NCBI GenBank assembly: GCA_027622495.1
Contig: JAQBYL010000195.1
Span: 1 to 7,591, forward strand
DNA length: 7,591 nucleotides
Direction of reading: 5' to 3'
From: Pseudomonadota bacterium
GTDB taxonomy: Bacteria > Pseudomonadota > Gammaproteobacteria > Pseudomonadales > Azotimanducaceae
The notes below the pieces were generated by a model, which saw nothing but the letters and a program-made list of their open reading frames with translations, was not told the origin of the DNA and searched no databases. Both the position numbers and the translations under genes were made by a program. Below are positions 1-6,175 of this stretch, in pieces (the first letter of the stretch is position 1; every line of letters starts with the position of its first letter).

Positions 1-303
1 CTCAACAATGAGATGATCATTACCCTGCCGGTGTCGCGGGGCCTGCCCTGGTATGCTGCATGGGCTGCTTTCGCTGCCAATCCGTTGATCGGTGTCGGCG
101 TCCTGGTCGGAGAGCGGGTGTTGCGCGGCCAACTTGAACAGTTCAGCAGTGCGCGCTACACGATAAAGGGTTCGTTGAATGAGCCCGAACTGAAACTGGT
201 TAGTATTTTCGACAATACTATGGAGATCAGTACGGAATCTCTGCCAGAGGAACTCGTACTACCCGTAGAGTCAACGATTGAGGAGTCTTCAGACGGTGAG
301 TAA
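1..303 (+). CDS. yhdP: YhdP family AsmA-like envelope protein, C-terminal fragment (5' end outside window)
   Basis: This is the last 100 codons of an open frame that enters from the left edge; the ATG at 13 is internal and not the start. YhdP is a very large inner-membrane-anchored, periplasm-spanning AsmA-like protein implicated in phospholipid transport to the outer membrane. The fragment shows the family's C-terminal signature: a hydrophobic stretch beginning LPVSRGLPWYAAW (residues 9-21 of the fragment), a glycine/valine-rich helix, then YTIKGSLNEPELKL followed by the family-typical IFD (about residue 67). Beyond IFD there is an acidic tail of about 33 residues rich in Glu and Ser, which I do not recall from E. 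coli YhdP. The stop overlaps the tldD start by 8 bp, so the two are probably cotranscribed; yhdP-tldD adjacency is common in gammaproteobacteria. Family call is confident; the rest of the gene cannot be judged. Confidence 0.88.
   Translation, partial: LNNEMIITLPVSRGLPWYAAWAAFAANPLIGVGVLVGERVLRGQLEQFSSARYTIKGSLNEPELKLVSIFDNTMEISTESLPEELVLPVESTIEESSDGE
280..285 (+). promoter_or_regulatory. Ribosome binding site deciding the tldD start
   Basis: GAGGAG lies 10 nt upstream of the in-frame GTG at 296, inside the last codons of yhdP. It supports GTG 296 over the upstream in-frame TTG at 278, which would sit on top of this site. The GTG start also gives a 481-residue protein, the same length as E. 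coli TldD. Confidence 0.75.
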
Positions 304-1741
304 CAATCTAGACGTGGCCGAGACGCAACTGCTCAAACCCACGGGTCTAACAAGCGCGCAGGTAGAAAGCCTGCTTGGAACGTTGTGTGATCGGACCCTT
401 GATCTGGGTGTACTCTATTTTCAACACAGCCGGGCGGAATCCTGGGCACTCGAAGATGGCATTGTCAAAGATGGGTCGTTCAGCGTCGATCGAGGTGTCG
501 GGGTGCGTGCGGTAAGCGGTGAAAAAACCGGTTTTGCCTATGCTGACGACATTACCCTTGCAGCGATCACCAGTGCGGCAACCGCTGCACGATCAATTGC
601 CCGTCAGGGTGGCAACCACACTGTGCAGGCGTTTAAGCGCAACGAAGCAATTCAGCGTTATGCACCCGCAGACCCGATATCGAGCATATCTGACCAGACC
701 AAGGTTGCGCTTCTGCGCGATATCGACAGCGTGGCCCGAGCCGAAAATCCTGCGGTGAAGGAAGTCAATGTGCGCATGTCTGCAAGCCATGAGGTGATCA
801 TGGTCATGGCATCCGACGGAACATTCAGTAGCGACATCAGACCGCTTGTGCGGCTGGATGTGTCGGTGATCGTAGAAAAAGATGGACGCCGTGAACGAGG
901 TTCCTCCGGGGCAGGTGGAAGGCGGGATCTGTCTGGTTTCAATATTGAATGGGCTTCAGGGATTGCCCGTGAAGCGGTGCGCACCGCGCTGGTCAACCTG
1001 GATGCGATCGATGCTCCAGCCGGACCAATGACCGTTGTCTTAGGATCCGGCTGGCCTGGTGTGCTCCTGCACGAAGCAGTTGGCCACGGGCTTGAAGGCG
1101 ACAACAACCGGAAAGGCACCTCGTCTTTTTCCGGTCTGATCGGCCAGCAGATTGCGTCACCGCTATGCACAGTGGTTGACGACGGAACACTCACAGGTCG
1201 GCGGGGATCGCTGAACGTTGATGATGAAGGTACTGCGACCAGCGAAACGGTCCTGATCGAAAATGGCATCCTCACCGGTTATCTGCAAGACAAACTGAAC
1301 GCACGGCTCATGAACACGCGATCCACTGGTAATGCGCGCCGACAATCCTACGCCTGCCTGCCGATGCCGCGGATGACGAACACCTTCATGCGCGCGGGTC
1401 AGCATGATCCAGGTGAGATCATCAGCAGTGTTAAGAAAGGGGTGTACGCAGTGAACTTCGGCGGTGGGCAGGTTGATACCACCTCAGGCAAGTTTGTGTT
1501 TTCTGCAACCGAAGCCTATCTGATCGAAAATGGCCGTGTCACAGCACCGATCAAGGGTGCCACGCTGATCGGAACGGGTCCGGAGGTGATGAAGAAGATC
1601 TCCATGGTGGGCAACGACCTGGCGCTGGATGATGGGATCGGTGTTTGCGGTAAGGACGGTCAGTCGGTGCCGGTTGGTGTGGGTCAACCGACATTAAAAG
1701 TCGATGAAATCACCCTGGGTGGAACCCAGACAGGACACTAG
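296..1741 (+). CDS. tldD: TldD, catalytic subunit of the TldD/TldE metalloprotease
   Basis: TldD is the zinc-metallopeptidase subunit of the cytoplasmic TldD/TldE (PmbA) heterodimer. In E. coli the pair degrades unfolded peptides such as the CcdA antitoxin and trims the microcin B17 leader. From the GTG at 296 the protein has 481 residues, the E. coli length. The N-terminal half has the typical stretches LEDGIVKDGS and GVGVRAVSGEKTGFAYAD. The catalytic HExxxH motif is HEAVGH at residues 259-264, followed by GLEGD. The C-terminal half has LPMPRMTNT, NFGGGQVDTTSGKFVFS, and GVCGKDGQSVPVGVGQPT with the conserved Cys at residue 451, which corresponds to the proposed metal ligand near position 454 of E. 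coli TldD. All expected catalytic residues are present. It follows yhdP with an 8-bp overlap, ends one base before the end of darP on the other strand, and its partner pmbA lies about 500 bp downstream on the same strand. Confidence 0.97.
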   Translation: MSNNLDVAETQLLKPTGLTSAQVESLLGTLCDRTLDLGVLYFQHSRAESWALEDGIVKDGSFSVDRGVGVRAVSGEKTGFAYADDITLAAITSAATAARSIARQGGNHTVQAFKRNEAIQRYAPADPISSISDQTKVALLRDIDSVARAENPAVKEVNVRMSASHEVIMVMASDGTFSSDIRPLVRLDVSVIVEKDGRRERGSSGAGGRRDLSGFNIEWASGIAREAVRTALVNLDAIDAPAGPMTVVLGSGWPGVLLHEAVGHGLEGDNNRKGTSSFSGLIGQQIASPLCTVVDDGTLTGRRGSLNVDDEGTATSETVLIENGILTGYLQDKLNARLMNTRSTGNARRQSYACLPMPRMTNTFMRAGQHDPGEIISSVKKGVYAVNFGGGQVDTTSGKFVFSATEAYLIENGRVTAPIKGATLIGTGPEVMKKISMVGNDLALDDGIGVCGKDGQSVPVGVGQPTLKVDEITLGGTQTGH

Positions 1742-1742
1742 A

Positions 1743-2213
1743 TCAGGCCTGATCCCGTAGATATCGGAACAGCGCCCGTGATGCGGTCTTGGCGTCGTAT
1801 TGCGCCTCACGGCGGGCTTTGGTGACCAGTTGCCGCAGAACCTGGCTGTCGGTTCCAGGATGTTCATCCAGATAGCGGGTGAGGCTTTCAGGATCCTCGA
1901 TCAACTGGTCGCGCCATATCTCGAGCTGATGAAAAGCATAGCGGTCTTCTGCCGAGGTGGAATTCATATCATTGAGGAGCGCTTCGATCTGATCGGTCTG
2001 GGTTTCGCGCAGAAGGCGGCCGATGAAGGAAAGATGCCGGCGTCGGGCTTCGTTGGAATTGATTCGATGGTATTCTTTCAGCGCGGCTGAAATTTTGTCT
2101 GACAGATTGAAATTCCTGAGCTCGTTTTCACTCAGCGTCGTCAGAGATTTGCCGAGATCGCGAAGCGCTGTGGCCTTTCGTTTTTGCTCGGATTTACTGA
2201 GTGGCTCTTCCAT
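1743..2213 (-). CDS. darP: DarP/YjgA family ribosome-associated protein (DUF615)
   Basis: The 156-residue protein matches DarP (YjgA), a small highly charged factor that binds the 50S subunit and helps late large-subunit assembly around the peptidyl-transferase centre. Visible family features are SKSEQKRKATALRDLG at residues 6-21, an Arg-rich segment ARRRHLSFIGRLLRE in the first half, FHQLEIWRDQLIED in the middle, and a C-terminal block ending FRYLRDQA. E. coli DarP is about 183 residues; the difference is mainly the acidic N-terminal extension, of which only three to four residues precede the SKSE motif here. The ATG at 2213 is the only good start; the Shine-Dalgarno is weak (AGG about 8 nt upstream). 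Pairing with pmbA in divergent orientation is also seen in E. coli. Here its 3' end also meets tldD across one base, leaving no room for a terminator in the gap. Confidence 0.93.
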   Translation of the reverse strand: MEEPLSKSEQKRKATALRDLGKSLTTLSENELRNFNLSDKISAALKEYHRINSNEARRRHLSFIGRLLRETQTDQIEALLNDMNSTSAEDRYAFHQLEIWRDQLIEDPESLTRYLDEHPGTDSQVLRQLVTKARREAQYDAKTASRALFRYLRDQA

Positions 2214-2256
2214 TCGCTAAGCCTAGCATCAAAGCTGAACCGGGATTAACAAGGTA
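2214..2256. promoter_or_regulatory. Short divergent intergenic region between darP and pmbA
   Basis: This 43-bp gap separates the start codons of darP (minus) and pmbA (plus). Divergent orientation means it or its flanks must contain signals for both genes. I see no convincing -35/-10 pair; TAGCAT at 2225-2230 is a possible minus-10-like hexamer only. The promoters may lie partly inside the opposing coding regions. The assignment comes from gene geometry, not from a recognised motif. Confidence 0.4.
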
Positions 2257-3621
2257 ATGGTAACTAAAGACGGAAACCCAGCCGTGGGAATTGATCTGAG
2301 AGAAAGCGAAGGCGCGCTTAAGCAGCTGGTTGCGAGAATCCTCGACGAGGCAAAAACCGTGGGTGCAAGCTCAGCCGAAGTGTCGGTAAGTCAGGATCAT
2401 GGGCTGTCTGTTTCGGTTCGCAAAGGCGAGGTTGAGAACATTGAGTTCAATCAGGATCGGGGTTTTGGCATCACCTTGTATATAGGCGATCGAAAGGGTG
2501 TTGCCAGCACGTCAGACAGCAATGATGCCTCGATAAAAGAAACCGTTGCACGCGCTGCGAATATTGCGCGCTATACCGAACCGGATAAATGTAATGGTCT
2601 CGCCGATGCCGACCGCATGCCTCAATCGATGCCGGATCTCGACCTGTATCACCCGTGGCCGATCACGCCCGATGACGCAGCCGAGTTGGCAAAACGCTGC
2701 GAAGCGGCCGGGCTTGGTTTCGATAAGCGGATAAGCAACACCGAAGGTGCTCAGACCAGCACGCAGGCAGCCTGCAGGGTATACGGCAACAGTCATGGCT
2801 TCGTCGGCAGTTATATCAGCACCCGTCATGGGTTGAGCTGCCTGTTGATTGCCGAAGACGCAAAAGGCATGCAGCGTGATTACTGGTACACGGTTGATCG
2901 GCTGCCGGGTCGATTGCAGGCGGCCGAAGAAGTCGGTTTGGAAGCGGCACGCAGAACCATTGCGCGACTGTCACCACGCAAAGTACCGACCGGACGTTTT
3001 CCGGTGGTGTTTTCTCCGCAGATGGCTACTGGTCTGATTGGTCATCTGCTGGGTGCGATCAGTGGGGGTGCGTTGTATCGCAAGGCGTCGTTCCTGCTGG
3101 ACTCACTTGGTTCAAATGTTGCAAGCAGTCATTTGAGTCTGAGCGAACAACCGCACCTGGTGCAGGCGATCGGCAGCGCTTCGTTCGATGGAGATGGTGT
3201 TGCGACGACAGACAAGGCTTTTATCGAGCAGGGCATTGTTAAAAACTACCTCCTGTCTACCTACTCCGCACGCAAACTCGGGATGTCATCTACCGGGAAT
3301 GCGGGGGGAGTTCACAATCTGATCGTGAGCGGCAAGGTGTGCAAAACTCAGGACCTTCTCGGTCTCGCGGGCACGGGTCTTTATGTCACCGAGTTGATGG
3401 GGCAGGGTGTCAACGGTGTGACCGGTGATTATTCTCGCGGTGCATCCGGCTTCTGGATCGAAAGTGGTGAGCTGAGCTTTCCGGTGGATGAGATTACCAT
3501 CGCCGGAAACCTGAAAGACATTTACCGCGACATCGTCTGCATAGGCGACGATCCTGATCTGCGTTCAAACATCCGTGCGCCGAGCATTCTGATCGGTAGC
3601 ATGACGCTGGCGGGGAGTTGA
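2257..3621 (+). CDS. pmbA: PmbA/TldE, non-catalytic partner subunit of the TldD/TldE metalloprotease
   Basis: The 454-residue protein matches PmbA (TldE; E. coli about 450 residues), which pairs with TldD and shapes the substrate tunnel but lacks the HExxxH metal site. No HExxxH is present here; the equivalent region reads ATGLIGHLLGAISGGALYRK. Other family stretches are GEVENIEFNQDRGFGITLY (about residues 57-75), NTEGAQTS, GNSHGF, STRHGLSCLLIAED, RTIARLSPRKV, SFLLDSLG, YSARKLGMSSTGNAGG, and near the C-terminus TELMGQGVNGVTGDYSRGA and EITIAGNLKDI. The ATG at 2257 is preceded by AAGG only 2 nt away, a poor ribosome-binding arrangement. A GTG at 2284 is an in-frame alternative, but it has no better site. 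The gene is divergent from darP and converges on mgtE. Its promoter must be separate from that of yhdP-tldD unless transcription reads through darP antisense. Confidence 0.96.
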   Translation: MVTKDGNPAVGIDLRESEGALKQLVARILDEAKTVGASSAEVSVSQDHGLSVSVRKGEVENIEFNQDRGFGITLYIGDRKGVASTSDSNDASIKETVARAANIARYTEPDKCNGLADADRMPQSMPDLDLYHPWPITPDDAAELAKRCEAAGLGFDKRISNTEGAQTSTQAACRVYGNSHGFVGSYISTRHGLSCLLIAEDAKGMQRDYWYTVDRLPGRLQAAEEVGLEAARRTIARLSPRKVPTGRFPVVFSPQMATGLIGHLLGAISGGALYRKASFLLDSLGSNVASSHLSLSEQPHLVQAIGSASFDGDGVATTDKAFIEQGIVKNYLLSTYSARKLGMSSTGNAGGVHNLIVSGKVCKTQDLLGLAGTGLYVTELMGQGVNGVTGDYSRGASGFWIESGELSFPVDEITIAGNLKDIYRDIVCIGDDPDLRSNIRAPSILIGSMTLAGS

Positions 3622-3665
3622 TGGAGTTTGTTTACGAGGGTATGCGCGACCTGCTAAGCGTAAGC
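3622..3665. other. Convergent gap between pmbA and mgtE without a recognisable terminator
   Basis: The 44-bp gap separates the stop codons of two convergent genes. I looked for a bidirectional hairpin. The best pairing is GCTA with TAGC around the CCTAGG palindrome at 3665-3670, only 4 bp in the stem and with no T-tract on either strand. It is therefore not called a terminator. Confidence 0.5.
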
Positions 3666-5009
3666 CTAGGTAGCCAGACCAAGGAAGATAAAAAAACCGC
3701 ACACGTCGGTCACTGTAGTCAATATGACCCCACCAGCGATGGCCGGATCGATGCGCATGGTGGTTAGCAGACTCGGCAGCAGGCAACCCGCAATGGCCGC
3801 GATAACAATGTTCAACACCATCGCGATGGCGAGTACAGCAGCCAGTATAGTGTCCTGAAAGAGGGCGGCAGCACTTAAGGCGATCAGCAACGCCCAGAAC
3901 ATACCGTTCAATGCAGCGACCAGAAATTCACGGCGAATTAACCACTTCAGGTTTGCCCGACCCACCTGGCCAAGAGAGATACCGCGGATAACCAGGGTCA
4001 GGGTCTGTGTACCGGCAATGCCACCCATGCTGGTAACAATCGGCATGAGCACCGCCAGCGCAACCACTTTAACAATAGTCTCTTCGAACACATTGATCAC
4101 CGCTGCTGCGAGCACCGCGGTAATCAGATTGATGCCGAGCCATACTGCCCGGCGACCGAAGGCTTTCTGCACCGGCGCGAAAATGTCTTCTTCGATGTCC
4201 AGGCCGGCGCGGGCGAGAACCGCTTCGCTTGCGTCTTCGATGATCACGTCCACGACGTCGTCGATGGTTATCCGCCCGACCAGTTTGCCCTCGGCGTTCA
4301 CCACCGGTGCTGACACCAGATCCAATTCCGAAAACAGACGGGCAACTTCTGTGTCCGATGCATTGTCAAGGATTGGCTCGACCGTGCCGTCCATGACCTC
4401 CCTGACGATCACGCTCGGATCGGTAGTCAGAATCTTGGTGATCGGCAGCATGCCAAGATACTCGTCGCGGCTGTTGACCACGATCAGGGCGTCGGTGGTG
4501 TCGGGTAAATCTTTACGAAGACGCAGGTAGCGCAGCACGATTTCAAGGGTATGGCGCGGTCGTACCGTTACGGTATCGACATTCATCAAACCGCCGGCGC
4601 TGTCTTCCGGGTAGGACAGAACGGCTTCGAACCTGGCGCGATCGTGCCGGTCCATGTGTGACAGAACCTGATCAGATATTGCTTCCGGCAGGGACTGCAG
4701 CAGGTCTGCGAAGTCGTCGGTGTCCATCGCCTCTGCTGCTGCGAGCAGTTGCGCGGTGTCCATGGTCTCGAGGAACTCGTCGCGGACCTCTTCACCCAGA
4801 TGCTCAAGAATCTGGATCCTGGTTTCGTCGTCACACAGGTCCCACAGAATTTCGCGCAGCTTGGGTGGTGTGGATTCCAGGAGATTGGCGATCTCAACCG
4901 GCTTGAGGCTCTCAAGCAGGTATTTTGATTCTTCAGCTTGCCCCGCATCGTATGCGCGAATGAGTTGGCTGAGCTGTTCCTGAAACTCCATTTTTTTAGG
5001 CGGCTCCAT
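3666..5009 (-). CDS. mgtE: MgtE family magnesium transporter
   Basis: The 447-residue protein has the MgtE plan: an N-terminal helical Mg-sensing domain (about residues 7-130), tandem CBS domains (about 138-255), and a C-terminal membrane domain with five hydrophobic segments (roughly 289-308, 311-330, 361-384, 386-411, 423-446). The family gates Mg2+ entry down the membrane potential and closes when cytosolic Mg2+ is high. The pore-lining segment reads MPIVTSMGGIAGTQTLT (322-338) and the C-terminal signature TTVTDVCGFFIFLGLAT (431-447) carries the conserved Asp at 435. Position 331 is Ile where many MgtE proteins have Asn in GGNAG. The start is uncertain: ATG 5009 has AAAGG only 2 nt away, while ATG 4991 (Met7) has GGAG about 12 nt upstream. 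It is the last gene of the rpoN-side cluster, 32 bp after ptsO/npr. I see no known Mg riboswitch structure in that gap. Confidence 0.95.
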   Translation of the reverse strand: MEPPKKMEFQEQLSQLIRAYDAGQAEESKYLLESLKPVEIANLLESTPPKLREILWDLCDDETRIQILEHLGEEVRDEFLETMDTAQLLAAAEAMDTDDFADLLQSLPEAISDQVLSHMDRHDRARFEAVLSYPEDSAGGLMNVDTVTVRPRHTLEIVLRYLRLRKDLPDTTDALIVVNSRDEYLGMLPITKILTTDPSVIVREVMDGTVEPILDNASDTEVARLFSELDLVSAPVVNAEGKLVGRITIDDVVDVIIEDASEAVLARAGLDIEEDIFAPVQKAFGRRAVWLGINLITAVLAAAVINVFEETIVKVVALAVLMPIVTSMGGIAGTQTLTLVIRGISLGQVGRANLKWLIRREFLVAALNGMFWALLIALSAAALFQDTILAAVLAIAMVLNIVIAAIAGCLLPSLLTTMRIDPAIAGGVILTTVTDVCGFFIFLGLAT

Positions 5010-5041
5010 GCCTTTGATTGGTTAGTTGGATTAGCGGGTAG

Positions 5042-5311
5042 TTAGATTTCCTCTCCAAACCCGTCTTCGATCAGATTTTTCAGTGCGTCGAAAGCGGCAT
5101 CTTCGTCTGCGCCACTCACCGTCAGCGTGAGGCTGGTCCCTGCGGGCGCGGCCAGCATCAGCACGTTCATGATGCGTTTGCCGTCTACCTCGTTGCCGTC
5201 ACGGGTCAGCTTTATGTCACTTGCGAATGACTTAGCCAGGCTGACCAGTTTGGCCGAAGATCGCGCGTGCAACCCGAGTTTGTTAACGATGAGCAGTTCA
5301 GCTTGTTTCAT
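5042..5311 (-). CDS. ptsO: NPr, HPr-like phosphocarrier of the nitrogen phosphotransferase system
   Basis: This 89-residue HPr-fold protein (ptsO, also called npr) carries phosphate from PtsP (EI-Ntr, not in this window) to PtsN (EIIA-Ntr). The phosphorylation site is His15 in NKLGLHARSSAKLV (residues 10-23). The second family block is GKRIMNVLMLAAPAG (44-58). Location in an rpoN-hpf-ptsN-rapZ cluster marks it as the nitrogen branch rather than the sugar PTS HPr. Two positions stand out: residue 46, usually Ser in HPr-type proteins, is Arg, and residue 18, commonly Pro or Ala after HAR, is Ser. The start lies 3 bp after the rapZ stop, without a clear Shine-Dalgarno, so translation is probably coupled to rapZ. 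The fold and role are secure; phosphorylation behaviour is inferred. Confidence 0.93.
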   Translation of the reverse strand: MKQAELLIVNKLGLHARSSAKLVSLAKSFASDIKLTRDGNEVDGKRIMNVLMLAAPAGTSLTLTVSGADEDAAFDALKNLIEDGFGEEI

Positions 5312-5314
5312 CTG

Positions 5315-6175
5315 TCAGCGTATCTGATTCAGTTCCCGATGACGCACCTGGATGTTTGCTTTGAGATCCTCGAAGTGACCTGCCAGACGCTCCGCCATGT
5401 AAACGGAGCGATGCTGCCCGCCTGTGCAGCCGATGGCAACGGTCATGTAGACGCGATTATTGGCTTCAAAATGTGGCAACCACCGCTCCAGATATGCGCA
5501 TATGTCATCAAACATCACAGAAACCAGATCTTCACCATCGAGATAAGCTTCCACCTCGCGCTCGAGGCCGGTCAGACCGCGCAGGTCTTCGACCCAGAAC
5601 GGGTTAGGCAGGCAACGCAGATCGAAAACCACATCGGCGTCCATCGGCACACCGTATTTAAAGCCAAAGGACTTGAACAGAAGATTAAGACCGGAATTTG
5701 TGTTCTCGATCACCCGGCTCTTGATCACCTCTACCAGGTTCTGCCCGCTCATCAGCGTGGTGTCGATGGTCAGGTCGGAGAGGTCTGCTATGGATGCCAG
5801 CATCTGCACTTCGGTGTCGATGGCTTCCTGCAGGTCGGTCTGCTGATTGGTCAATGGATGGCGGCGGCGGGTTTCACTGAACCGTTTTACCAGGGTGGGG
5901 CTTTGCGCATCCAGGTAGACAACCTGGCAGTCAACGTGTTCACGATCCAGGTGCTTGAGAAGTTCCGGAAACCGTTCCAGGTGGCGGTTGCGGGCGTCAA
6001 TGCATACGGCCATCCGGGCAGCGGGCGCATCCTCGTAAGTTGCGACTTCGGCCACCAGCGCGCCCAGCAGGTTGACCGGAAAGTTATCAATACAGTTGTA
6101 GCCGGCGTCTTCCAGCGCTTTGAGGGCGGTACTTTTACCAGACCCGGATCGGCCACTGATGATGATCAGTTTCAT
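5315..6175 (-). CDS. rapZ: RapZ, nucleotide-binding regulator (YvcJ family)
   Basis: The 286-residue protein has the RapZ/YvcJ architecture. The N-terminal domain has Walker A GRSGSGKST at residues 8-16, VCIDARNR at 57-64, a Walker B-like VVYLDA (85-90) and ETRRRHPL (101-108). The C-terminal domain has FGFKYGVPMDADVVFDLRCL (20 residues), NPFW, and IGCTGGQHRSVYMAE around residues 248-262. In E. coli RapZ is an adaptor that presents the sRNA GlmZ to RNase E and senses glucosamine-6-phosphate, thereby controlling GlmS. Outside Enterobacterales this sRNA circuit is generally not known, so only a regulatory or nucleotide-binding role can be claimed here. The C-terminal tail lacks most of the basic residues used for RNA binding in E. 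coli. The start overlaps the ptsN stop as ATGA, giving translational coupling, and ptsO/npr follows after 3 bp. The plus strand opposite this gene holds a long open frame that I treat as a shadow. Confidence 0.96.
   Translation of the reverse strand: MKLIIISGRSGSGKSTALKALEDAGYNCIDNFPVNLLGALVAEVATYEDAPAARMAVCIDARNRHLERFPELLKHLDREHVDCQVVYLDAQSPTLVKRFSETRRRHPLTNQQTDLQEAIDTEVQMLASIADLSDLTIDTTLMSGQNLVEVIKSRVIENTNSGLNLLFKSFGFKYGVPMDADVVFDLRCLPNPFWVEDLRGLTGLEREVEAYLDGEDLVSVMFDDICAYLERWLPHFEANNRVYMTVAIGCTGGQHRSVYMAERLAGHFEDLKANIQVRHRELNQIR

Noticed and set aside
278..295. Upstream TTG start for tldD
   Set aside because: It would add six residues and overlies the GAGGAG site that correctly spaces GTG 296; the GTG start gives the standard 481 residues.
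658..1275. 205-codon minus-strand frame inside tldD
   Set aside because: It lies wholly opposite the conserved tldD coding sequence including the HExxxH region; Ser/Arg-rich shadow composition and no plausible ribosome binding site.
3650..3675. Hairpin around CCTAGG in the pmbA-mgtE gap as a terminator
   Set aside because: Only 4-bp flanking stem and no T-run on either strand.
4018..4530. 170-codon plus-strand frame opposite mgtE
   Set aside because: Low-complexity Ser/Thr/Arg-rich product typical of an antisense shadow; mgtE is unambiguous.
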